Positions 40,183-46,143 of a stretch of 46,143 nucleotides of DNA are shown in pieces; positions within the stretch are counted from its first letter, which is position 1, and each line of letters opens with the position of its first letter. Position numbers and translations under genes: made by a program. The DNA comes from Lactiplantibacillus fabifermentans DSM 21115. GTDB lineage: Bacteria > Bacillota > Bacilli > Lactobacillales > Lactobacillaceae. The notes under the pieces are model-generated. The model was not told the origin of the DNA, searched no databases, and worked only from the letters and a program-made list of their open reading frames with translations. The DNA is taken from positions 1 to 46,143 of the forward strand of contig NZ_AYGX02000046.1 of the NCBI RefSeq assembly GCF_000498955.2. Reading direction: 5' to 3'.

Positions 40183-42405
40183 ATGTTAACAACGACGACA
40201 ACGAATATTTTAGACCAATTACGGGACTTACCTGTAGTTAAGCGCGGTGGAACGCAAACTAAATTCCATCCATATAAAATTGATTTTGTGTTGTCCCAAT
40301 TAGTTAGCGACGCTACGCAACAAGCCGCTGTGCGTCAAGCTATTGTGGACCATTATCAAGGCGCGACGACCATTGAAACGCGCGAATTGCGGCCTGCTTT
40401 GATTCAAATCTTTAATGACTTAGGGTTAACTGAAGCCGCTAAGCAGTACCAAGATTACTTTATTGCCGAACAAGAACGCTTCTCAGCTGCCACTAACGTT
40501 AAGGCCCGGATTGAAAAGTTATTTAACCGCGATGCCGATGTTGTGCACGAAAATGCCAATAAAGATAGTACGGTTTTTAACACTCAACGGGATTTGGAAG
40601 CTGGGGCCGCTAGTCGGGCGTTAGGGTTGAAGATGCTACCAGATATTGTGGCTAAAGCGCATTTACGTGGTGATATTCACTGGCACGACTTGGACTATTC
40701 ACCGGTAACGCCAGAAACCAACTGTTGTTTAATTGATTTTGATGGCATGTTTAAAAATGGTTACAAGATTGGGAATGCTGAAGTGGCGTCACCACGTTCC
40801 ATTCAAACGGCGACGGCCCAAATGGCGCAAATTATTGCCAACGTCGCTTCGTTACAATATGGTGGTTGTTCTGCCAACCGGGTTGACCAATTGTTAGCCC
40901 CTTATGCTGAAATCAACTATCAAAAACATTTGACGGATGCGAAGAAGTGGGTTGCGGCTGATAAGCAGGAAGCTTACGCAAAAACTAAAACTAAAAAAGA
41001 CATTTACGATGCCATGCAAGCCCTCGAATACGAAATCAACACGTTGTATTCATCACAAGGCCAAACGCCATTTACGACGGTTAACTTTGGGCTGGGGACG
41101 AGCTGGATTGAACGAGAGATTCAACGGGCAATTTTACAAATTCGGATCAAGGGTCTCGGTAAAGAACGCCGGACGGCCATTTTCCCTAAATTAATTTTCA
41201 CGGTTAAGCGGGGCTTGAATTTAGCACCCACTGATCCCAACTATGACATTAAAGAACTCGCTATTGAGTGTTCTACGAAGCGGATGTACCCCGATCTTTT
41301 AATGTACGATAAAATCAAAGAATTGACGGGGAGTTTTAAAACACCGATGGGCTGTCGGTCCTTCTTACAAGGCTGGCGCGATGAAGATGGTAAAGAAGTT
41401 AACTCTGGCCGGATGAACTTAGGGGTAGTCACCGTCAACTTACCACGGATTGCCTTATCCGCGCATGGTGACATGGATTTGTTCTGGGAAATCTTCAACG
41501 AACGGATGGCAACGTGTCATCAAGCGTTAGCTTACCGGATTGAACGGACCAAACAAGCTAAGCCGGAAAATGCCCCATTACTATACATGTACGGGGCGTT
41601 CGGCAAGCGGTTGCCGGCCGGTGGGAACGTGGACGAATTATTCAAGAATCAACGGGCTACGATTTCACTCGGTTATATTGGGATTTACGAAGTCTGCACG
41701 ACGTTTTTCGGTCCGAACTGGGAACACGACCAAACAGCGTTAGATTTTGCGGAAAAAGTCGTTAAAACGTTACGGGACCAATGTGCGGTTTGGGCGGCCG
41801 AATCGGGCTACCACTATAGCTTGTATTCAACCCCCGCCGAATCGTTGACGGATACGTTCTGCCGTGACGATATTGAAAAGTTTGGCAAGATTGACGATGT
41901 GACGGATAAAGAATATTACACGAACAGCTTCCATTATGATGTTCGCAAGCATCCGACGCCCTTCGATAAATTATCGATGGAAGAACGTTTTCCAAAGTAT
42001 GCTTCGGGTGGTTTTATCCACTATTGCGAATATCCTAATTTGACGCAAAATCCGAAAGCTTTAGAAGCCGTTTGGGATTGGGCATACGACCACGTTGGTT
42101 ATTTAGGGACGAACACGTCCATCGACCAATGTTTCAAGTGTGGCTTTAAAGGTGAATTCAAAGCGACTGCTCGCGGCTTCGTTTGCCCACAATGTGGCAA
42201 CCACGATCCGAAGTTCTGTGATGTCGTTAAGCGGACGTGTGGTTACTTAGGTAATCCGCAACAACGGCCGATGGTGCATGGCCGCCACGTTGAAATCGCG
42301 TCTCGTCGTAAAAATATGTCTCCGGAGATGATTAAGAATGCCGCGCGCTATGAAAGGACCAAACAATCCGATGCCCAAAGAATGGCTGGCAGAGGAGTTA
42401 AGTGA
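40183..42405 (+). CDS. nrdD: Anaerobic ribonucleoside-triphosphate reductase
   Basis: This 740-residue class III ribonucleotide reductase has an N-terminal ATP-cone (VVKRGGTQTKFHPYKIDFVLSQLV, about 18-100) that senses ATP/dATP. The barrel has TPETNCCLIDFDGMFKNGYKIGNAEVASPRS. The C-terminal zinc site is CFKCGFKGE with CPQCGNHDPKFC, and the glycyl radical is in RTCGYLGNP. It reduces NTPs to dNTPs without oxygen after activation by NrdG. ATG at 40183 follows GGGGA; the GTG at 40171 overlaps that site. It overlaps nrdG and is probably under NrdR control. Confidence 0.97.
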   Translation: MLTTTTTNILDQLRDLPVVKRGGTQTKFHPYKIDFVLSQLVSDATQQAAVRQAIVDHYQGATTIETRELRPALIQIFNDLGLTEAAKQYQDYFIAEQERFSAATNVKARIEKLFNRDADVVHENANKDSTVFNTQRDLEAGAASRALGLKMLPDIVAKAHLRGDIHWHDLDYSPVTPETNCCLIDFDGMFKNGYKIGNAEVASPRSIQTATAQMAQIIANVASLQYGGCSANRVDQLLAPYAEINYQKHLTDAKKWVAADKQEAYAKTKTKKDIYDAMQALEYEINTLYSSQGQTPFTTVNFGLGTSWIEREIQRAILQIRIKGLGKERRTAIFPKLIFTVKRGLNLAPTDPNYDIKELAIECSTKRMYPDLLMYDKIKELTGSFKTPMGCRSFLQGWRDEDGKEVNSGRMNLGVVTVNLPRIALSAHGDMDLFWEIFNERMATCHQALAYRIERTKQAKPENAPLLYMYGAFGKRLPAGGNVDELFKNQRATISLGYIGIYEVCTTFFGPNWEHDQTALDFAEKVVKTLRDQCAVWAAESGYHYSLYSTPAESLTDTFCRDDIEKFGKIDDVTDKEYYTNSFHYDVRKHPTPFDKLSMEERFPKYASGGFIHYCEYPNLTQNPKALEAVWDWAYDHVGYLGTNTSIDQCFKCGFKGEFKATARGFVCPQCGNHDPKFCDVVKRTCGYLGNPQQRPMVHGRHVEIASRRKNMSPEMIKNAARYERTKQSDAQRMAGRGVK

Positions 42406-42919
42406 ACAATACGTCGCTGATTATAAGGCGTTCAACTTTGTTGATGGGGAAGGGGTCCGTTGCAGTTTATATCTGAGCGGCTGCCCGTTCCATTGTCCCG
42501 GCTGCTATAATGTGGCCGCGCAAAACTTCCATTATGGGCAACCTTATACTCAAGATTTGGAAGATCAAATAATTGAAGATTTAAGCCAAGATTACGTCCA
42601 AGGGTTGACGTTACTTGGTGGGGAACCCTTTTTAAACACCCAAGTGGGTATTCGGATTTGTGAACGGATTCGCCAAGAATTTGGCCATACGAAAGATATC
42701 TGGTCATGGTCTGGCTATACTTGGGATGAATTATTAAAGGATTCCGATGATAAGTTAAAAATGTTATCCTTGATTGACATTTTAGTCGATGGGCGCTTCT
42801 TAGAAGATAAGATGGACTTGACGTTACAATTCCGCGGCAGTTCTAACCAACGAATTATTGACGTCCCAAAGTCGTTAGCCAGTGGCGAAGTTGTCATTTG
42901 GGATAAGTTAGTTCGCTAG
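42371..42919 (+). CDS. nrdG: Anaerobic ribonucleotide reductase activating protein
   Basis: This 182-residue radical-SAM enzyme has CPFHCPGC (C-x3-C-x2-C) for the 4Fe-4S cluster near residue 34 and GLTLLGGEPF for SAM binding near 78. It generates the glycyl radical on NrdD. The chosen ATG at 42371 gives MPKEWLAEELSEQYVADYKAFNF, the usual N terminus, about 13 bases after AAAGG. It overlaps the end of nrdD by 35 bases, which implies coupled translation. Earlier ATGs at 42338 and 42353 lie deeper in nrdD without a binding site. Confidence 0.95.
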   Translation: MPKEWLAEELSEQYVADYKAFNFVDGEGVRCSLYLSGCPFHCPGCYNVAAQNFHYGQPYTQDLEDQIIEDLSQDYVQGLTLLGGEPFLNTQVGIRICERIRQEFGHTKDIWSWSGYTWDELLKDSDDKLKMLSLIDILVDGRFLEDKMDLTLQFRGSSNQRIIDVPKSLASGEVVIWDKLVR

Positions 42920-42933
42920 TAACAACCACGAGT

Positions 42934-42976
42934 AAAAATCGAGTCTGGCGCGTTTGGCCATGACTCGATTTTTTTA
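42934..42976 (+). terminator. Terminator of nrdDG, in the leader of the VIT gene
   Basis: AAATCGAGTC (42936-42945) has a perfect mate at 42962-42971, with T to 42976. The next gene starts only 26 bases on. Confidence 0.85.
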
Positions 42977-43001
42977 CCCATTTTTTGAAGGGATGTATGA
43001 A

Positions 43002-43604
43002 ATGTTAACAACATTGAAACAGTGGCAAGATCGATATTTTCACTTTTGGGACCGGTTAAATGTCTTACGGGCCGGTATTCTCGGCGCCAACGATGGCATC
43101 ATCTCAGTATCAGGGATTGTGCTAGGCGCAGTCGGGGCCGATATGAGCAATACAACATTGTTCATCAGTGGGATTTCCGGCATGGTGGCCGGCGCTTGTT
43201 CGATGGCCGGTGGAGAATTTGTGTCGGTGAGTGCTCAAAAAGATGTTCAACTGGCCAAGCTCAATGCGCAAACGACGCCCAATCAACGCGTGACTGATTT
43301 TTATCAAACCCGGATTCATGAAATTGATTTATTGAATCCCTTACATGCGGCGACCATGTCGTTTCTGTCCTTTTTATTAGGGGCAGTCATCCCGCTATTA
43401 GCGATTAGTTTATCCGCTCCAGCTTGGCGGTTAACCAACACACTATTAGCGATGGCGGCGGCCTTAACCATTAACGCGACGGTCAGCGCCCACAATGCTG
43501 AAGTACCGTTAGCCAAAGTCATTCTCCGCAACATCCTCGTCGGCCTAGTCACGGCGCTCGTCACCTACGTCATGGGGACCTTACTCGGCGGCAATGTTGG
43601 TTAG
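43002..43604 (+). CDS. VIT/CCC1-family Fe2+/Mn2+ transporter, short form
   Basis: This 200-residue membrane protein has the VIT helices VLRAGILGANDGIISVSGIVLGAVGA, FISGISGMVAGACSMAGGEFVSVSAQKD, a middle linker, MSFLSFLLGAVIPLLAISL, and a last pair ending LVTALVTYVMGTLLG. The cytosolic metal-binding helical hairpin between helices 2 and 3 is reduced to about 30 residues, against about 60 or more in standard VIT proteins. It should export Fe or Mn from the cytoplasm. Start ATG 43002 lies 9 bases after GAAGGG; the ATG at 42993 abuts that site. MntH is encoded nearby on the other strand. Confidence 0.87.
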   Translation: MLTTLKQWQDRYFHFWDRLNVLRAGILGANDGIISVSGIVLGAVGADMSNTTLFISGISGMVAGACSMAGGEFVSVSAQKDVQLAKLNAQTTPNQRVTDFYQTRIHEIDLLNPLHAATMSFLSFLLGAVIPLLAISLSAPAWRLTNTLLAMAAALTINATVSAHNAEVPLAKVILRNILVGLVTALVTYVMGTLLGGNVG

Positions 43605-43633
43605 TTCACATTTCTGAACGAACTTGTATGTGA

Positions 43634-43822
43634 TTGTCGCTGTCAGCCGACCGTAACTCCAGCCGCTATGGGGACGGTCCAAGCCTGAGAAGCGGTCTTG
43701 GCCCTCGCTTTTGAGCCTACAAATCAAGTCTCAAAAGACGTCCGTGGTGTAAACGGGATAAAAATCAATCCCGTTAACGCCACCCGCATGGCGGCTTCCA
43801 TTACGGTCGGCTGGCAGCTAAA
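43634..43822 (-). repeat. Structured intergenic repeat, copy D
   Basis: P1 GCTGTCAGCCGACCGTAA (43639-43656) with mate 43801-43818 (one G-U). P2 CCGCTATG/CATGGCGG, P3 GGTCCAAG/CTTGGCCC, P4 CTTTTGAG/CTCAAAAG, P5 AACGGGAT/ATCCCGTT. Orientation as copy C. Confidence 0.8.
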
Positions 43823-43835
43823 TAGATTAATCATA

Positions 43836-43876
43836 CCAAATAACGTCACTACGATAATTGTAGTGGCGTTATTTGG
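43836..43876. repeat. Long hairpin beside repeat copy D
   Basis: CCAAATAACG plus CACTAC (43836-43852) pair with GTAGTG plus CGTTATTTGG (43860-43876), with one wobble pair, around a 7-base loop. It stands 15-20 bases from the proximal end of copy D. Confidence 0.7.
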
Positions 43877-44040
43877 GCTATCCGTGCTGATTTGGTAATG
43901 ATAATTGCAATGTTTATGGGGGAATGTCGACTCGTGTATGTTGGTCGCATTGATGCAATTACAAAATTGTGCTTACGTACACCGTGATCCTCATTGGTAT
44001 TGGAATATTGTTAAAATAGACTACTCAACTGAACGTGAAT
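43877..44040. other. Gene-free stretch
   Basis: I see no gene or clear signal in this part between the two hairpins. Confidence 0.5.
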
Positions 44041-44081
44041 AAAATTGCCGTCACTAATTGTGCAAGTGGCGGCAATTTTTT
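44041..44081. terminator. Strong hairpin with U-tract, between copies D and G
   Basis: AAAATTGCCGTCACT (44041-44055) pairs with 44065-44079 with one G-U; T follows on the plus strand. It may also be the hairpin partner of repeat copy G. Confidence 0.75.
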
Positions 44082-44128
44082 CATGATATTCAGATAAAAC
44101 ATCTAATTAAATATGTCATCCCGGAAGT

Positions 44129-44260
44129 CAGTTAGCCAGTGTGAACGTGCTTAGAACAAGGACGTCTTTTGAGATTAGCGGGTTGGGCTAAGCACAAAAG
44201 CGAGGCTGGTGACCATACTTTGGCGCCAGCCGGTCCCTGCACGAGAACACTGGCTAACTG
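44129..44260 (+). repeat. Structured intergenic repeat, copy G (divergent)
   Basis: Perfect closing stem CAGTTAGCCAGTGT (44129-44142) with 44247-44260. P2 CGTGC/GCACG, CTTTTG/CAAAAG as P4, and GGCTGG/CCAGCC as P3; P5 is absent. The GGACGTCTTTTGAG and CACAAAAGCGAGG segments align with copies A and B. Confidence 0.65.
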
Positions 44261-44282
44261 GCTGGGGGACAACGTTTGAAGG

Positions 44283-45854
44283 TTACTTAGCTGCACTTAA
44301 TTTGGCAGCATAGCGTTTATTGCCGCGGTACAGTTCGACTAGCGTCCAGAGTAGCAAGGCTAAGATGGCGACGATTAAGACCCAGGCGATGTTGTCGGCG
44401 ATGCTTAATTGGCCTTTGGTCGGATTGTCACCGAAGAAGCCTTCCACTTGGGCGGGAAGTCCGAGGAGATTTAAACCAGTCAAACCAATGACGGATAACC
44501 AGCCCAGACCCTTGACCCACCAACTATTTTTGAAGCGGTGGCCCATTTCAGCGGCGCTGTCGGTCATCATGAGTAACGGCAACATTGAAAATGGTAAGGC
44601 GAACGCTAAGAAGACTTGCGAATTGTTCATTAAGTCGTTGAGGGCTTCGTGTTCGGCAATAGCGGATTTACCGCGCGTTAACATGACACAAATTAAAACG
44701 GGAATGACGGATAATAGCCGGGTGACTAACCGCCGTAGCCATAATGGCATGCGCATGTGGACGAAACCTTCCATAATCACTTGCCCAGTCAAGGTCCCGG
44801 TAATAGTCGAGTTTTGCCCCGAAGCGAGCAACGCCACGGCGAAGAGGACGGATAAGATGCCGGATTTAGCAACGCCAATCAAAACGCCGTTACTTAATGT
44901 GGAAGTATCTGATAAGGCTTGGAATAACCCAAAAAATGAGGGATCTTTGACGGCCCCAGTTTTGAAAACGGCCACACCCATAATTAAGAGTAGCGCGTTG
45001 ACAAAAAAGGCGGCGGTCAATTGGATATTAGAGTCCAAGCTAGCAAACTTAACGGTCCGCGCCACGTCATCCGCGTTGTGATGATCAATTTTCCGCGTTT
45101 GTGAAATAGCCGAGTGTAAGTACAAGTTATGTGGCATGACGGTCGCACCAATAATGCCTAAAGACCCGGTCAAGGGGGTCATGCCAGCGACGGTCTTACT
45201 GCTCGAAAAAGTTTCGGCATTAGGAACTAAGCCGGCGATGACGGCGCCCCAGTTAGGGTCTGACAAGGCGACCTGATATGCAAATACGAACAGGATGACT
45301 AAAATCAAACAAACGACTAAACCTTCAATTTTGCGAAAACCAATCTTGGTCAGTAATAATAGTAGCAAAACGTCAAAAACGGTAATAAAGACCGCAATAA
45401 TTAGTGGAATGTGGAAGAGTAAAAATAAGGCAATCGCGGCGCCAATAACTTCGGCAATATCGGTCGCCATAATCGCAAATTCCGTTAAAATCCATAAAAC
45501 GATGCCTAACGCCCGACTAGTCCGCGCCCGGATGGCTTGCGCCAAGTCCATCTGACTCACGATACCAAGTTTAGCCGCCATGTACTGTAACAACATCGCA
45601 ATCAAACTTGAAATCAAGATGACAGACATTAACAAATATTGGAAATTTTGCCCACCGGTAATTGAAGTGGACCAATTCCCAGGATCCATATAACCGACGG
45701 CGACTAACGCACCCGGACCAGAATATGCAAATAGTGTTTTCCAAAAACCAATGTCTTTGGGAACTTCGATTTTACCATTAATCTCTTCTAACGAAGGTCC
45801 GTTGGCATATTCAATCAATTTATGCTTCCGGGTTGGTGCATTTTTTTCACCCAT
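44283..45854 (-). CDS. mntH: Nramp-family Mn2+/H+ symporter
   Basis: This 523-residue membrane protein has about 11-12 helices. Residues 57-61 are D-P-G-N-W, the metal-binding motif of helix 1, and MPHNLYLHSAISQTR in helix 6 is the second, with the Met metal ligand replaced by the variants usual for this group to be checked. It imports manganese (also Fe, Cd) with protons; lactobacilli of this group hold several copies and rely on Mn against oxidative stress. The start follows AAAGGTGG on the minus strand. The gene stands alone with a gene-free upstream region; an MntR-like site was looked for but not clearly seen. Confidence 0.93.
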   Translation of the reverse strand: MGEKNAPTRKHKLIEYANGPSLEEINGKIEVPKDIGFWKTLFAYSGPGALVAVGYMDPGNWSTSITGGQNFQYLLMSVILISSLIAMLLQYMAAKLGIVSQMDLAQAIRARTSRALGIVLWILTEFAIMATDIAEVIGAAIALFLLFHIPLIIAVFITVFDVLLLLLLTKIGFRKIEGLVVCLILVILFVFAYQVALSDPNWGAVIAGLVPNAETFSSSKTVAGMTPLTGSLGIIGATVMPHNLYLHSAISQTRKIDHHNADDVARTVKFASLDSNIQLTAAFFVNALLLIMGVAVFKTGAVKDPSFFGLFQALSDTSTLSNGVLIGVAKSGILSVLFAVALLASGQNSTITGTLTGQVIMEGFVHMRMPLWLRRLVTRLLSVIPVLICVMLTRGKSAIAEHEALNDLMNNSQVFLAFALPFSMLPLLMMTDSAAEMGHRFKNSWWVKGLGWLSVIGLTGLNLLGLPAQVEGFFGDNPTKGQLSIADNIAWVLIVAILALLLWTLVELYRGNKRYAAKLSAAK

Positions 45855-46010
45855 GGCAGTACCACCTTTCTGATTCTGAAATCACGGCCATTTTACGCGC
45901 ACTGTCCGTTAAGTTAAATCATATCTCGTGGTTCGTTTACTTCCCTAAAACCTTTTTGGCATGCTTAATGTTAAGGGGCATAACTAACTGAACTTTGTGA
46001 AAGAAAAAAA

Positions 46011-46091
46011 GTGAACAAGACGCTGATATGCTTGGTTTTATTCGGTTTGTTAGTTATTTTTATTTATGCCGTAAACAAATGTAAACATTGA
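46011..46091 (+). CDS. Possible 26-aa membrane peptide next to the IS end
   Basis: GTG at 46011 opens MNKTLICLVLFGLLVIFIYA followed by VNKCKH, a single hydrophobic helix with a basic tail. It stops 3 bases before the IS terminus. The upstream A/G-rich AAAGAAAAAAA is only a weak binding site, so expression is doubtful. Confidence 0.3.
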   Translation: MNKTLICLVLFGLLVIFIYAVNKCKH

Positions 46092-46094
46092 TAA

Positions 46095-46143
46095 GGTAGA
46101 TTGCAAATTTAATCCGAATTTTTGGACAAATTGTTCAGCATAA
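46095..46143. mobile_element. Insertion sequence terminus at right contig edge
   Basis: This is the exact reverse complement of bases 5-53. The tip GGTAGATTGC faces the flanking DNA. The rest of the element lies outside the window. Confidence 0.65.

Noticed and set aside
44320-45081. Plus-strand frame of 253 codons opposite mntH
   Set aside because: It is a shadow of the mntH gene, without a binding site or recognisable domain.
45855-46010. MntR-type operator before mntH
   Set aside because: Only loose A/T dyads were found; none matches the DtxR/MntR consensus convincingly.
1-46143. tRNA, rRNA or prophage genes
   Set aside because: No cloverleaf tRNA with a CCA-side acceptor stem, no rRNA segment and no phage structural or integrase gene was seen.

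Overview
The window reads as one contig from a lactic acid bacterium of the Lactiplantibacillus (L. plantarum) group. The evidence is a tannase of the TanB type, a gallate decarboxylase of the LpdC type, a GacP-like transporter and a TanR-like LysR regulator in the order known from L. plantarum. A wall-anchored protein also carries the LPQTxE sorting signal typical of that group. The species cannot be fixed from the sequence alone. The first and last 53 bases share a 49-base inverted repeat that looks like one end of an insertion sequence, so both window ends are probably assembly breaks at IS copies.

Layout. 1-5.3 kb: a small unknown protein, an FMN-dependent NPD/FabK-like oxidoreductase, a VOC protein, a nitroreductase with a cre site, and a HAD phosphatase-LacI operon with an operator inside its promoter. 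5.4-11.7 kb: a MarR-ABC exporter operon, a second LacI with a GH4 6-phospho-beta-glucosidase, an HxlR-like regulator and an anchored SGNH protein. 11.9-24.7 kb: a DMT permease and the tannin region (tanB; LPQTNE adhesin; PTS-type IIC; probable bacteriocin immunity protein; ArsR-CDF metal operon; lpdC; gacP; tanR). 24.9-29.4 kb: a small membrane protein, a PemI/MazE-like antitoxin, a tRNA-dihydrouridine synthase, a frameshifted aldo-keto reductase, a MerR regulator with a textbook 19-bp-spacer promoter, and a GntR/UTRA regulator. 29.6-33.1 kb: a heterodimeric ABC exporter. 33.3-46.1 kb: a peptide deformylase-like/ApbE pair, a PTS EIIABC with cre and a 20-bp palindrome, an M20 peptidase, a lipoprotein, nrdDG with paired NrdR boxes, a VIT-family transporter and mntH.

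How genes work together: TanB cleaves gallotannins to gallate, GacP probably imports gallate, LpdC decarboxylates it to pyrogallol, and TanR is the expected regulator. The partner genes lpdB/lpdD are not in this window. NrdD/NrdG supply dNTPs without oxygen. MntH and the VIT protein handle Mn/Fe, and the ArsR-CDF pair looks like a zinc-type efflux module.

The most interesting signals lie outside the genes. (1) A family of intergenic elements of about 190 bp, in at least five substantial copies plus remnants, folds into a five-stem cloverleaf-like shape. Its stems differ in sequence between copies but keep pairing, and a separate strong hairpin sits beside one fixed end of most copies. (2) A cluster of DnaA-box-like 9-mers lies in a gene-free 1.3 kb stretch far from any dnaA gene.
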